From Palleronia aestuarii (lineage in GTDB: Bacteria > Pseudomonadota > Alphaproteobacteria > Rhodobacterales > Rhodobacteraceae): a DNA stretch of 64,000 nt. The notes beneath the pieces are model-generated. The model was not told the DNA's origin. It did not search any database and was given only the letters and a program-made list of their open reading frames with translations. Each line of letters begins with the position of its first letter. Position 1 is the first letter of the stretch. The position numbers and the translations under genes were made by a program. Below are positions 47,467-57,685 of the stretch, piece after piece. The stretch spans positions 1-64,000 of the forward strand of contig NZ_QKZL01000005.1 in NCBI RefSeq assembly GCF_003253995.1, written 5' to 3'.

Positions 47467-48758
47467 CAGGTCGCTCCCGTCTTTCTGCGGTAGATTATGT
47501 CCACGAGAACGGCGAGGACGAGGACACCGCCGACGATGATGTTCTGGAACGGAGCGTCGACGCCGACCATGGCCATGCCCGATTGCAACGACTGCATGAT
47601 GAGCGCCCCGAGGATCGCCCCGTAGATCGTGCCCACCCCGCCCGCGAGCGCCGTGCCGCCGATGACCGCCGCGGCGATGACGCGCAATTCGTCGAGCGTT
47701 CCGATATCGTTGGAGTGAAACGACAATCGCGCGGAGGCGACGAGGCCGGCGAGTGCGCAGAGCACGCCCATGATGGCGAAGACCTTCACCGTCAGGAGCC
47801 GGGTGTTGATGCCCGAAAGCTCGGCGGCGTCGGGATTGCCTCCCGTAGCGAAGATGTAGCGCCCAAGCCGCGTCTTGCGTGCCACGACCGTCATCACGAC
47901 CGCGACGGCGATCAGGAGGAGGACGGAATAGGGCACCCCGTAGCCCTCGCTGTAGCCCTCCGGCATCGACTGCCCGGCAGCCTCGAACTGCCGATCGAGG
48001 ACGCGCGACGGCACCTCGTAGGCGTTGAGCACGGCGACGAAGCCGAGGATCAGCACCGCGCCCACGGCCATCAGCGCGATCTCGGCCCAGACCGGTTTCA
48101 CCGGAAATTCGTGCCGGATGCGGGCGCGTCGCGCCGACCAGACGGCGATGCAGGTAACGACCACGCCGATGACGGCGAGGATCCAGCTTCCCGTCGTACC
48201 GAGGGTGCCGCCGATGCCGCCGAAGAGCTGGTATGTCTCGTCGAGCGGTCCGATGGTCTGGCCGTTCGTCAGGTACCAGGCCACGTTGCGCCAGACGAGA
48301 AGGCCGCCGAGGGTTACGATGAAGGCCGGGATCGAGAGATAGCCCACGAGCCACCCCTGGAAGCCGCCGATGACGGCACCGGTCAGGAGGCCGACCAGGA
48401 TCGCCACGGGGGCGATCAGGGGATTGCCGAAATCGAGGCCCATGGCCGGCAGGAAGGACGTCTGCGTCATCGCCATCATCGCCGAGCAGGTCGCAAGCAG
48501 CGAACCAACGCTGAGGTCGATGTGGCGGGTGACGATGACGAAGACCATGCCGGTCGCCATGATCGCGACGGAAACGGTCTGGATCGTCAGGTTGAAGATG
48601 TTGCGCGGGGTCAGGAAGCGCCCGTCCGTCATCACGTTGAACACGATGCAGACGACGACGAACGCGCCCACCATGCCCAGAAGCCGCGTGTCGATCTCGA
48701 GCGTCTTGATGAAGTTGCGGCTCCGCGAGGGTGCGGCGGCGGCGTTGGCATCGGTCAT
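47466..48758 (-). CDS. xylH: xylose ABC transporter permease XylH
   Basis: The 430-residue permease has about ten hydrophobic segments of the BPD_transp_2 (RbsC/XylH) type, with a larger central periplasmic part than RbsC and the conserved [14 protein letters not shown] loop. It is placed between xylF and the ATPase gene. Confidence 0.9.
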
Positions 48759-48786
48759 GGGATCACCTGCTCAACGGATGGGACGA

Positions 48787-48814
48787 CCCGGCGCGGGGTC
48801 TGGTTCGCGCCGGG
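48787..48814 (-). terminator. intercistronic hairpin between xylF and xylH
   Basis: CCCGGCGCG and CGCGCCGGG form a perfect 9-bp stem with a 10-nt loop, 19 bp downstream of the xylF stop. It is likely an mRNA-stability or attenuation element. Confidence 0.5.
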
Positions 48815-48832
48815 AGAAGCCGGAAAGAGGTC

Positions 48833-49867
48833 TCAGTTGCAGGGGGCCGGACCGTTGGACACACCCTGGCAGAGCTCGTCCTTGCTGATCCAGCCGGCAT
48901 CGACGACGACGCCGAGATTGTCCTGCGTGATCGGGACGGGCTCGAGGAACTCCGCCCAGAGCGTGGTACCGGCGGGCGAGGTCCATTCGCCGGCGCCCTC
49001 GATCTCGGAGAGTTCCGTTCCATCGGCGAGCGAGATGGCGATCTCGCCGGCGCGCCGGCCTAGATCGCGGCTGTCCTTCCAGACGGAGACGGTCTGCGTG
49101 CCCTGCGCGATGCGGTTCAGCGCCGCGTAATCGGCATCTTGGCCGGAGACCGGGATACCGTCCATGCCCTGCGCCTGGAGCGCCGCCACCGCGCCGCCGG
49201 CGGTACCGTCGTTGGAGGCCACGACGGCGTCGACCGCGTTATCGTTGGCGGTGAGGATCTGCTCCATGTTGCGCTGCGCGTTGGCGGGCAACCAGCCATC
49301 GGTATAAGCTTCGCCGACGATCGTGATATCGCCCGCATCGATGGCGTCCTGCAGCACTTCCTGCTGTCCCTGGCGGAGGAAATCGGCGTTGGGATCTGTA
49401 GGCGACCCCTTGATCATCACGTAATTGCCCTCGGGCTGCACTTCGAAGACGGCGCGGGCCTGCATTCGGCCCACCTCGATATTGTCGAAGGTCAGGTAGA
49501 AGGCGCGCTCGTCCTCGATCAGGCGATCGTAGGCGATAACGGGAATGGCGTTGTCGTAGGCACGCTGCACGGCGGGAATGATCGCCTGGGTGTCCTGGGC
49601 TAGGATGATGAGCACGTCCGCGCCCTGGGAAATCAGCGACTCGATATCGGAAAGCTGCTTCGACGAGGAAGATTGGGCATCGGCGGAGACGTAGGTCGCG
49701 CCGGCCTCCTCGAGTGCGGAACGGATCGCGGCCTCGTCGGTCTTCCAGCGCTCCTCCTGGAAGTTCGACCAACTCACGCCGACGGTGGGCCCGTCCTGCG
49801 CGAGGGCGGCCAGTGGCGTGACGGCGGTAGCGGCAAGGGCCGCGGCGAACAGCGTGCGTCTAATCAT
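48833..49867 (-). CDS. xylF: D-xylose ABC transporter substrate-binding protein XylF
   Basis: The 344-residue periplasmic protein has a signal peptide (about 1-23, ending ALA) and the XylF signature [20 protein letters not shown], then [10 protein letters not shown] and [10 protein letters not shown] as in xylose-binding proteins. It is the first gene of the xylose importer operon and is divergent from a ROK regulator. Confidence 0.93.
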   Translation of the reverse strand: MIRRTLFAAALAATAVTPLAALAQDGPTVGVSWSNFQEERWKTDEAAIRSALEEAGATYVSADAQSSSSKQLSDIESLISQGADVLIILAQDTQAIIPAVQRAYDNAIPVIAYDRLIEDERAFYLTFDNIEVGRMQARAVFEVQPEGNYVMIKGSPTDPNADFLRQGQQEVLQDAIDAGDITIVGEAYTDGWLPANAQRNMEQILTANDNAVDAVVASNDGTAGGAVAALQAQGMDGIPVSGQDADYAALNRIAQGTQTVSVWKDSRDLGRRAGEIAISLADGTELSEIEGAGEWTSPAGTTLWAEFLEPVPITQDNLGVVVDAGWISKDELCQGVSNGPAPCN

Positions 49868-49914
49868 GACTATCCTCCCTGAGACAGACCCGACCCTCCC
49901 GGTCAGGCCAGGAC

Positions 49915-49976
49915 ATCATGCTCGATTTTGTTTGCCAGTCAAACTTAACATTTGCCCACTGCCGAATTTTTGCCCA
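49915..49976. promoter_or_regulatory. xylF promoter region with TTTGCC repeats
   Basis: Read on the minus strand, TTGACT (49942-49937), a 16-nt spacer and CATGAT (49920-49915) form a plausible xylF promoter. GTTTG-N5-CAAAC (49930-49944) overlaps the -35. TTTGCC occurs three times on the plus strand (49931, 49951, 49969), about two helical turns apart. These are candidate ROK-regulator or catabolite sites. Confidence 0.45.
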
Positions 49977-50021
49977 TCATTTACGACGAACAGGCGGCGC
50001 AAGTGATGCCTGAGCGGCTGC

Positions 50022-51320
50022 ATGGGGGCATCAGTCTCGAATAATGTTTTCCGAATGAACGAAATGAACGGCGGTCCGGTTTTCGCGAAGCGTAGGAGTT
50101 GCGGACCGTTGATCACGCGGGATCTCGGCGCCGGACGGCCGCTAAGAATGCGGGTCTTCGATTATATCCGCGCGTCGGGCCCGGTCTCGCGGGCTCGGGT
50201 GGCGCAATTGATGGGCATCTCGCCGGGCACCATCTCGACGATCACCGCCGAACTGATCGAGGCCGGGGTACTTGAGGAACTGCCGGATCGCCGCAAGGCT
50301 TCCGTCTCTCCCCGGGGGCGGCCGCCGGTTTCGCTCGCGGTCCGGGCCGACGCTTTCGTTGTCGCCGGTATCAAACTGTCGATCCGGGACCGCACCGCGG
50401 TGCTGCTGGATTGCGCGGGCAACAGGCTCGCCGCCGCGCAGGCGGATGCATTGTCCGGTAGCCTGACGCCAACCGAGCAGATCGACGCGATCGGAGAGAT
50501 GGTAGAGGACCTGCTTTCGCAGAGCGGCCGCCTACGGAGCGATCTGGGCGCAATCGGGATCGGCCTTCCCGGCTTCGTCCAGCACGCCACCGGTCACGTC
50601 CATTGGTCGCCGGTTTTGAACGAGGAGCGGATCGATCTCGGCCGGCTCGCGACCGAGCGGCTCGGCGTACCGGTAACGGTGGACAACGACGCCAATCTCG
50701 TCGCCCTGGCCGAATTGTGGTTCGGCCTCGGGCGGGAAAAGGCGGATTTCGCGGTCGTCACGGTCGAGCAGGGCGTGGGGTTCGGCGTCGTGCTCAATCA
50801 CGAACTGTTCCGGGGCTCGAACGGTTTCGGGGTGGAACTAGGCCATACCAAGGTCCAGATCGACGGGGCGCTCTGCCGCTGTGGGCAGCGCGGCTGCCTC
50901 GAGGCTTATCTCGCCGATTACGCGATCGCACGAGAGGCCGCGGTGACGCTCAAACTCACCGAGACGGCCCAACCGCCGATCCCCGAATTGATCGACCGGC
51001 TCCGAACCTCTGCCGATGCCGGCGATGCGAGGGCGGCCGAGGTGTTCCTCAGGGCACGGCGGCACCTTGCGGCGGGGCTCTCGACGGTGGTGAACCTTTT
51101 TAACCCGACGCTGCTGATCCTGTCGGGCGGACGCTTGCGCTACGACTGGCTCGATGCGGAGGACCTGCTGGCGGAGATGGCCGATTTCACCATCAAGGCG
51201 GGCGACCCGCCTGCCCTGCGTATCCACGAATGGGGCGACCAGCTCTGGGCGCAGGGCGCGGCGGCGCTCGCCCTTTCCCACGCCACGGATGTCGAGCTTG
51301 GTTTGGAGGCGGTGGCGTAA
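50022..51320 (+). CDS. xylR: ROK-family regulator, probable XylR
   Basis: The 432-residue protein combines an N-terminal winged helix-turn-helix (SRARVAQLMGISPGTISTITAEL, about 56-78) with a ROK sugar-kinase-like domain containing DNDANLVALAE and the zinc motif CRCGQRGCLEAY. Divergence from xylF indicates a xylose-responsive repressor. The start is uncertain: no good Shine-Dalgarno precedes 50022, and a TTG at 50109 with AGGAG upstream is an alternative that keeps the DNA-binding domain. Confidence 0.85.
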   Translation: MGASVSNNVFRMNEMNGGPVFAKRRSCGPLITRDLGAGRPLRMRVFDYIRASGPVSRARVAQLMGISPGTISTITAELIEAGVLEELPDRRKASVSPRGRPPVSLAVRADAFVVAGIKLSIRDRTAVLLDCAGNRLAAAQADALSGSLTPTEQIDAIGEMVEDLLSQSGRLRSDLGAIGIGLPGFVQHATGHVHWSPVLNEERIDLGRLATERLGVPVTVDNDANLVALAELWFGLGREKADFAVVTVEQGVGFGVVLNHELFRGSNGFGVELGHTKVQIDGALCRCGQRGCLEAYLADYAIAREAAVTLKLTETAQPPIPELIDRLRTSADAGDARAAEVFLRARRHLAAGLSTVVNLFNPTLLILSGGRLRYDWLDAEDLLAEMADFTIKAGDPPALRIHEWGDQLWAQGAAALALSHATDVELGLEAVA

Positions 51321-51561
51321 CAGCGCTGGTTTCGCCAGGGGCGGGACCGCGCGGCGTCCCAGCGAATGAAAGCCATCACGGCGATGCCGCAGCATTGCGG
51401 TTCCGTTTGGCCCAGATGGTTATCAGGCAGGATCATGATCGCCGCCGAACACGGTTTCCGACACATAATCACCGTCGCGACTTCTGCGGATTGCGTATGA
51501 TTGGAGATCCGGCCGAGCTCTGGCCGCCCGGTACAGGTTCGACCTGGTTCAACTGAGCCGG

Positions 51562-52563
51562 TCAATCTCCGCTCGTCGAACCACGGATGATCAATTCGCC
51601 CGGCAGCAGGACAAGCCGATCCTCGTCGATTTCCGCCGCCAAGGTCATCTCGATCGCCTTTTCGATCAGCTGGTCGACCGGTTGACGGTAGGTGGTGAGG
51701 TCATTGGTCGGCCAGCCGGCCATGACGATGTCGTCGAAGCCCGCCACCGCGATGTCCTCCGGGATCCGCACCCCCGCCGCGCGAAGGGCCCCGAGACCGC
51801 CGAGCGCGAGGATGTCGGAGGCGAAGAAGATCGCGTCCGGCCGCGCGGCCAACAAGTCGAGGGCGCCCTGCCAACCGGCCTCGAAGGTATAGGCCTCCGA
51901 TCCCGCGCTGCCGACAAGACGCATGCCGAGCTCTGCAAGCCGCGTGGTGAAAGCGCCTTGCCGCGTCATTCCGACGGCGGTCTTTGCAAGTCCGGCGACA
52001 TATCCGATGCGATGCCGATCGATGGCGTGGAAATGGTCGACCACAGCCCGCGCCCCGGCGACGTTGTCACAGCAGACGGTCGGCATGTCCTGGTGGCTCA
52101 ACCGGTTAAGGAGGATCGCCCGCCGCCCCCCCGCCGCCCAGTTCAGCGTCCGGTCGTCGAGGATGGTCGCCGAGATAACGATCACGGTGTCCACGTTGTA
52201 CGTTCGAATGGCGACGAGCTGCTCCTCGATGCGCGCGCCCGGAGAAATGTTGAAGAGCAGGCTCTGAAAGCCGACCCGCTGCAACGCTTGCGTCAGCCGC
52301 TCGATCAGCGCGGGATAGAATGGATTGCGCATGTCCGACACGACGATCCCGACGATCTTGGTGCGCTTGGTGGTCATCATCGAGGCGATCGCGTTGGGCT
52401 GATAACCGTATTCGTGCGCCGCACCGAGGATGCGCGCGCGCAGCTTCGAAGAAATGCTGCTTCCCGGCGTGAAGGCCCGTGACACCGCGGATTGGCTGAC
52501 CCCGATCAACGCCGCGAGTTCGCGCGAGGTGAGAGGTCGGGCCGGACTTTCGTCAGACATCAT
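51562..52563 (-). CDS. LacI-family transcriptional regulator
   Basis: The 333-residue regulator has a LacI helix-turn-helix (TSRELAALIGVSQSAVSRAFTPG, about 12-34), hinge region and effector-binding domain (VGIVVSDMRNPFYPALIERL onward, ending with a Thr-Tyr-Arg-Gln-Pro region as in GntR/AscG-like members). A near-perfect LacI-type operator lies 94 bp upstream in the divergent intergenic region, so it most likely represses the enolase/ABC/CoA operon. The ATG at 52560 is an equally good start. Confidence 0.9.
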   Translation of the reverse strand: MMSDESPARPLTSRELAALIGVSQSAVSRAFTPGSSISSKLRARILGAAHEYGYQPNAIASMMTTKRTKIVGIVVSDMRNPFYPALIERLTQALQRVGFQSLLFNISPGARIEEQLVAIRTYNVDTVIVISATILDDRTLNWAAGGRRAILLNRLSHQDMPTVCCDNVAGARAVVDHFHAIDRHRIGYVAGLAKTAVGMTRQGAFTTRLAELGMRLVGSAGSEAYTFEAGWQGALDLLAARPDAIFFASDILALGGLGALRAAGVRIPEDIAVAGFDDIVMAGWPTNDLTTYRQPVDQLIEKAIEMTLAAEIDEDRLVLLPGELIIRGSTSGD

Positions 52564-52656
52564 GATGCCGCCATGAAGAGTTTGCCGTGAAGCCTTTAGA
52601 CGTTCGGATGGCCGGGCGCCAAGTCTTTGACGAGGGAATCTTACCCTTCTCCACTT

Positions 52657-52674
52657 TTTGCAATCGGTTGCAAA
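52657..52674. promoter_or_regulatory. LacI-family operator
   Basis: TTTGCAATCGGTTGCAAA is an 18-bp palindrome with one mismatched pair and a central CG, matching the LacI-family consensus TTGCAANCGNTTGCAA. It is 94 bp upstream of the LacI gene and about 345 bp upstream of the enolase gene. Confidence 0.8.
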
Positions 52675-53018
52675 TCATCAAGACACCGTAGAGTTTGGGT
52701 TGCCTGAAGATTTCGCCGAATTGAATGCGCGATCCTTGATCGAAAAGTTTCCGTGGCTGACGTTCAAGCAGCAGCTCTGTGAAAGCCTCAAGAAAGTTTC
52801 GCTACGTCAGTGGTATACCAGTATCTTGACCATCCCTTTGCTCAACACGGATCAGACATATCGATGCCGTGCCGGACACTCCGTCAGGCCCTTGATCCGC
52901 CAAGAGACTAAGTCGATTATTCTTGAATACGGATGCGATACGTGTCTACAGTTCAAGCGTGGGACGGGGGGAGCCGGATATCCACGGGGGGATTACGACG
53001 TTGGAAGACACGATCGGA
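52675..53018. other. 344-bp leader of the enolase/ABC operon
   Basis: This is lower-GC DNA between the operator and the first enzyme gene. An open plus-strand frame continues through it but has no recognisable protein. It probably holds the operon promoter and a long 5' leader. I see no classic riboswitch core. Confidence 0.35.
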
Positions 53019-54146
53019 ATGCAATCGTCTGCAGCAGCCGGGACGCATCGTATCGCGGGTGTGGAGGCATTCGCCGTGGCGTGGAGGCCCGGCGATCCGC
53101 CGGGACGCCGCACCGCGCTGGTCCGGGTCAGGACCGACAGCGGCCTCACGGGCTACGGCGAAGCTTCTCCGATGATGGGGGGCGATCACAGTCTGCTCGT
53201 GACGCGGGATTTCTCCGCATCGCTCACCGGCGCCGATCCGTTCGACCAGGCGGTGATCCAGGACCGTCTCCTGCACCGCTACATCAAGCTCGGGCCAGAG
53301 GGGGCGGTCACCGGAGCCCTGGCCGCGCTCGACATCGCGCTTTGGGACCTGAAGGGGAAGATCCTCGGGCTGCCAATCCACAAGCTCATGGGCGGGGCAT
53401 GGCGAAACGAGCTGCCGTTCTACGCTTCCGTCGGCGGCAATGCGGAACGCGGGGTGGACGAGATGTTGCGCGTCGTCGAGGCGCGCTGGACGTCGGAGAA
53501 GCCGGCGGCGATCAAGATTCGCTGGGACGGTGACCGTACCCGGCAGGATTACGACATTCCCGGCGATATCGCCAAGGCACGCGCCGTGCGCGACCTCGTC
53601 GGACCAGACTACCCGCTCGCCTTCGACGCGAACAACCAGTACTCGGTCGGCGGCGCGATCCGGGTCGGGCGCGTGCTCGAGGAGCTGGGCTATCTCTGGT
53701 TTGAGGAGCCGGTCCAGCACTACGATGTCCGCGCCATGGGCGAAGTGGCACAACGGCTCGACATCACCGTCTCCGCCGCCGAGCAGACCTACACCACGCA
53801 GGCGCTGGTTGACATGATCTCGGCGGGCGTGCGGATGGTGCAGCCCGACATCGTGAAGATGGGCGGGATCACCGGCCTCATGCAGTGCGCGGCGATCTGC
53901 TTCGCGCACGGGGTCGAGCTGGTGCCGCATCAGACACAGCCGGGCATCGGCCACGTCGCGAACCTGCATCTGCTCTCGACGATCATGCACAACACCAAGC
54001 CGGCGGAGTTCGCCGATCCCGACGACCGGATGCTGCCGGGGATCCCGAACATGCCGCGCCCCTCGGGGGGCTGCTTCGCGCTGCCGCAGGGGCCGGGGCT
54101 CGGACTGGATTTCGACGACGCGGAGATCGACGCACGACGCATATGA
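53019..54146 (+). CDS. enolase-superfamily (mandelate racemase/MLE type) enzyme
   Basis: The 375-residue protein has the capping domain and a TIM barrel with the superfamily's acid/base K-x-R (AIKIRW), metal ligands Asp in AFDANN, Glu in WFEEPVQ and Glu in SAAEQ, and PHQTQPGIGH near the end with a His in the active-site position. Such enzymes abstract an alpha proton from carboxylates (racemases or acid-sugar dehydratases). The ATG at 53019 is used; a TTG at 53001 with GGGGGGA ten bases upstream may be the true start. It is the first gene of the operon. Confidence 0.85.
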   Translation: MQSSAAAGTHRIAGVEAFAVAWRPGDPPGRRTALVRVRTDSGLTGYGEASPMMGGDHSLLVTRDFSASLTGADPFDQAVIQDRLLHRYIKLGPEGAVTGALAALDIALWDLKGKILGLPIHKLMGGAWRNELPFYASVGGNAERGVDEMLRVVEARWTSEKPAAIKIRWDGDRTRQDYDIPGDIAKARAVRDLVGPDYPLAFDANNQYSVGGAIRVGRVLEELGYLWFEEPVQHYDVRAMGEVAQRLDITVSAAEQTYTTQALVDMISAGVRMVQPDIVKMGGITGLMQCAAICFAHGVELVPHQTQPGIGHVANLHLLSTIMHNTKPAEFADPDDRMLPGIPNMPRPSGGCFALPQGPGLGLDFDDAEIDARRI

Positions 54147-54244
54147 CGCGGCGGGAGGCCGCGGGAAGGCGATGCGGCGTCGCAAGGACGGCCCGATGCC
54201 GCGACCGGGAGGATGGCGCGGCCGACCAAGGGAGGAACAAGCAG

Positions 54245-55831
54245 ATGATCACCAGACGCACTTTGCTGGGCACCGCCACGGCGGCGACGGGTACGATGCT
54301 CTTCGCACCGCGCCTCAGGGCCCAGGGCCAGGACGTGCTGCGCTTCGCCAGCTCGGCCGGCGGGCCCCGCGCCTTCGATCCGAACATGACGACGCAGGGC
54401 TCCGACAATTGGGCGATGATCCAGTGCTTCGAGTACCTCGTGGAGCCGCCGGATGGCGATTTCGGCAAGACGCCGGACGCGTTCGAGCCGGCACTGGCCA
54501 CCGAATGGACCACCTCAGACGATTCAAGGACCTGGGTCTTCACCCTGCGCGACGGAGTGCAGTTCCACCACGGCTACGGCGAGATGACCGGCGAGGACGT
54601 GGCGCGGTCCTTCATGCGCGCCAAGCTCGACGGGGTCTCGACCTCGAGCTACGCCAACATCGCGCAGGCCGAGGCGACCGGGAAGTACGAGGTCACGGTG
54701 ACGCTAACCGACCCCGATCCGCTGTTCCTGGCCTCCACGGTGTTCAGCCGCCGCGTACTGGTGATCTCGGCCAAGGCCGAAGCGGAGCGCGGCGAGGCCT
54801 TCGCGACCGAAGCGGTGGGAACCGGTCCCTACAAGCTCGACCGCTACGACCCGGAGGAGGGCATGTTCCTCAGCCGGCACGAGGATTACTGGGGCGAACC
54901 CGGCCACATCGCCAACATGGAGTTCCTCTACATCCAAGACACCACGGCGCGGACGCTGGCGCTGCTCTCGGGCGAGGTGGACATGATAGAGGGGGTGCGG
55001 GCGCCGGGATGGATCCCGCAGATGCAATCGCAGATGCCCGACCTGATCTTCGACCTGACCGTGCCGGGATCGTTCAACACGCTGTTCTTCAACCTCACCA
55101 AGGACCCGCTGCAGAACCTGCAGGTCCGCCAGGCGATCGCCCATGGTATCAACAAGCAGCAGATCGTCGACGCGCTGCAACCGCTCGCGAAGATGGTCTA
55201 CACGCTGAACCCGCCGGATTATCCCACGGGCTTCACCGAGGAGGAACTGCCCGAGGATCTGCGCTACGAGCATGATCCCGACAAGGCCAAGGCGCTGCTC
55301 GCCGATGCCGGCTTCCCGAACGGGCTGACGATCCCGGTCAACACCTCGAAGCGCGAGGATTATTCCACGCAGCACCTGATCATCCAGGAGCAGCTCCGCG
55401 CGATCGACGTGAACATCGAACTCAACATCATGGACCATTCGGCCTACCACGCCTCGAACCGCGAGAACGCCAACACGCTCAACATCAACTCGTGGTCGCT
55501 GCCGCCGGTGCCGCTCTTTGTCTACTCCAATTATGCCGCCTCGTCGGCAAACATGACGCCGGACGGCACGGGCGGGGCAAATTACTCGCATTACGGCGTG
55601 GAGATGGAGGGCGTCGACGACCTGCTCGCCCAAATGCTGCAGGCCACAGACTTCGACGGCTACGTGGAAGTGGGCCGCGAGGTCGAGCTGAAGATCCAGC
55701 GCGACCTGCCGATGCTGGGCCTGCCGACCATGTCCTACGTGGTGGCGCGCAACCCGCGCCTCGATCTCGGCTACGAGGTGACGGGCGGCGACGCCTACTG
55801 GCGCTTCAACCACGCCACTTTCGTGAGCTGA
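54245..55831 (+). CDS. ABC transporter substrate-binding protein (family 5)
   Basis: The 528-residue protein has an N-terminus of Tat/Sec type (MITRRTLLGTATAATGTM, cleavage near RAQ) and the family 5 fold used for peptides, nickel, opines and other non-sugar ligands. GGAGGAACA at 54231-54239 is its ribosome-binding site. It begins the five-gene importer. The flanking carboxylate-active enzymes suggest an organic acid or its conjugate as ligand, not a simple dipeptide. Confidence 0.9.
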   Translation: MITRRTLLGTATAATGTMLFAPRLRAQGQDVLRFASSAGGPRAFDPNMTTQGSDNWAMIQCFEYLVEPPDGDFGKTPDAFEPALATEWTTSDDSRTWVFTLRDGVQFHHGYGEMTGEDVARSFMRAKLDGVSTSSYANIAQAEATGKYEVTVTLTDPDPLFLASTVFSRRVLVISAKAEAERGEAFATEAVGTGPYKLDRYDPEEGMFLSRHEDYWGEPGHIANMEFLYIQDTTARTLALLSGEVDMIEGVRAPGWIPQMQSQMPDLIFDLTVPGSFNTLFFNLTKDPLQNLQVRQAIAHGINKQQIVDALQPLAKMVYTLNPPDYPTGFTEEELPEDLRYEHDPDKAKALLADAGFPNGLTIPVNTSKREDYSTQHLIIQEQLRAIDVNIELNIMDHSAYHASNRENANTLNINSWSLPPVPLFVYSNYAASSANMTPDGTGGANYSHYGVEMEGVDDLLAQMLQATDFDGYVEVGREVELKIQRDLPMLGLPTMSYVVARNPRLDLGYEVTGGDAYWRFNHATFVS

Positions 55832-55841
55832 GGCGGAACGC

Positions 55842-56780
55842 ATGGCGCGATATCTCCTCTACCGGCTTCTCGACGCGATCCCGACGGTGTTTCTCGTCCT
55901 GAGCTTCGTGTTCGTCGCCATGCGCATTCTGCCGGGCGATCCCGCCCTGGCGGCGCTGGGTCCGCAGACCGACCCGGCGCAGCTCGCCCTCTTCCGCGAG
56001 CGGATGGGGCTCAACGATCCGCTCTGGCTGCAATACCTGAAATTCCTGTGGGACGCGGTGCGGTTCGATTTCGGCGTGTCGTTCCTGTCGAACCAACCGG
56101 TCTCCTCGCTGATCGCACGCAACCTGCCGCACACGATCTACCTCACGCTCACCTCCGTGGTGATCGGCCTGGCGCTCGGCATCCCATTCGGCGTCTACGC
56201 CGCGACCCGGCGCAACCGACCCGCGGACAGCGCCCTGCGGCTCTATTCGCTCCTGGGCTACGCCATCCCCGACTTCTATCTCGCGGCGATCCTGCTGATC
56301 GTCTTTGCGCTGAATCTCGGTTGGTTCCCGATCCTCGGCGCGGGTACAGGGTTCTGGGACGGGTTGCACCACATCATCCTACCGGCGCTGACGCTCGCGC
56401 TGCTGAAATCCGCCTTCCTCGGACGCTTGACGCGGACATCGGTGCTCGAGGTGCTCGGCCGCGACTACGTCCGGACCGCGCGGGCCAAGGGCGCGCGGGA
56501 GGGCCGGGTGATCTACCGCCACGCGCTGCGCAACGCGCTCCTGCCGCTCTCCACCGGGATCGGCATCTCGATCCTGGCGACGCTGTCGGGGTCGGTGGCG
56601 GTGGAGCTGGTGTTCAACCGCCCCGGTATCGGCCGGCTCCTGATCGACGCGATCAGCGAGCGCGACTACCCGGTGATCCAGGCCGGCGTGCTGATGTTCG
56701 CCTTCTTCGTGATCTTCGTGAACCTCGCGATGGAGGTCGTCTACGTCCTCATCGACCCGCGCATCAGGATGGCGTCATGA
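55842..56780 (+). CDS. ABC transporter permease (DppB-type)
   Basis: The 312-residue permease begins MARYLLYRLLDAIPTVFLVL, the usual DppB start, with six helices and the EAA loop (RTARAKGAREGRVIYRHALRNAL). Its stop overlaps the next permease by 4 bp. Confidence 0.93.
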   Translation: MARYLLYRLLDAIPTVFLVLSFVFVAMRILPGDPALAALGPQTDPAQLALFRERMGLNDPLWLQYLKFLWDAVRFDFGVSFLSNQPVSSLIARNLPHTIYLTLTSVVIGLALGIPFGVYAATRRNRPADSALRLYSLLGYAIPDFYLAAILLIVFALNLGWFPILGAGTGFWDGLHHIILPALTLALLKSAFLGRLTRTSVLEVLGRDYVRTARAKGAREGRVIYRHALRNALLPLSTGIGISILATLSGSVAVELVFNRPGIGRLLIDAISERDYPVIQAGVLMFAFFVIFVNLAMEVVYVLIDPRIRMAS

Positions 56781-57685
56781 CCGATACGAGCGGCCTCCTC
56801 GATCCCGAACTCGACGCGATGGCGGAGCGCGAGGCGATCGCGCCCGCCCCGACCATGTGGCAGACTGTTCGCCACGAGGTGTTCCACCGTCCCGCGACCC
56901 GGATCGCGCTGGCCGTGGTCGTGATCTTCGTGCTGGTGGCGGCCTTCGCGCCTTGGATCGCGCCTTACGATCCGCTGCAACAATCGTTCCTCGCGATCAA
57001 CCAGACGCCCAATGCCGCGCACTGGCTCGGCACCGACCAGTTCGGCCGCGACGTGCTGAGCCGGCTGATCCACGGCTCGCGCAACTCGCTCATCTTCGGC
57101 CTGCTGTCGCCGGTCTTCGCGGCCGTCATCGGCACGACGCTCGGGGTGTCGGCGGGTTATTTCGGCGGCGTCGTGGACCGTGTCGTGAGCCGGGTGATCG
57201 ACATGCTGATGGCCTTCCCGGAACTGCTCCTCGCGATCCTCGTGGCCGCGGCCCTGGGCGGCAGCTTCTGGAACATCGTCATCGTGCTGACCGTGGCGTT
57301 CACGCCGGGCTTCGCGCGGGTCGCCCGCGCCTCCACCCTCGCGGTCAAGCAGGAACCCTACGTGGAGGCGGCGATGGCGGCGGGGGTGCGTACTCCGGTG
57401 ATCATCGCGCGACATGTGGTGCCCAACATCCTCGCACCGATCGTGGTGCTCATGACGCTGTGGTCGGCAAGCTCGATCCGGATCGAAGCGACGCTGTCCT
57501 TCCTCGGCATCGGCACGCAGCCGCCGAACCCGTCCTGGGGCAACATCATCCGCGACGGGCTCAACAACATGTTCGCGACCCAGTGGCCGATCCTGTCGGG
57601 CGGCCTCGCCATCACGGTCGTGGTGCTCTCGATCAGCCTGATCGGCGACGCCGTGCGCGACGTGCTCGACCCGGAGGCGGGGTGA
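56777..57685 (+). CDS. ABC transporter permease (DppC-type)
   Basis: The 302-residue permease has an extended cytoplasmic N-terminus, a first helix at about 45-65, the HWLGTDQFGRDVLSRLI block and an EAA loop (VEAAMAAGVRTPVIIARHVVPN). Its stop shares one base with the start of the first ATPase gene. Confidence 0.93.
   Translation: MTDTSGLLDPELDAMAEREAIAPAPTMWQTVRHEVFHRPATRIALAVVVIFVLVAAFAPWIAPYDPLQQSFLAINQTPNAAHWLGTDQFGRDVLSRLIHGSRNSLIFGLLSPVFAAVIGTTLGVSAGYFGGVVDRVVSRVIDMLMAFPELLLAILVAAALGGSFWNIVIVLTVAFTPGFARVARASTLAVKQEPYVEAAMAAGVRTPVIIARHVVPNILAPIVVLMTLWSASSIRIEATLSFLGIGTQPPNPSWGNIIRDGLNNMFATQWPILSGGLAITVVVLSISLIGDAVRDVLDPEAG

Noticed and set aside
52658-53018. Upstream extension of the first enolase-superfamily gene or a separate small gene
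   Set aside because: The open frame before 53001 has no recognisable domain and lower GC. The family's N-terminus begins close to 53040.
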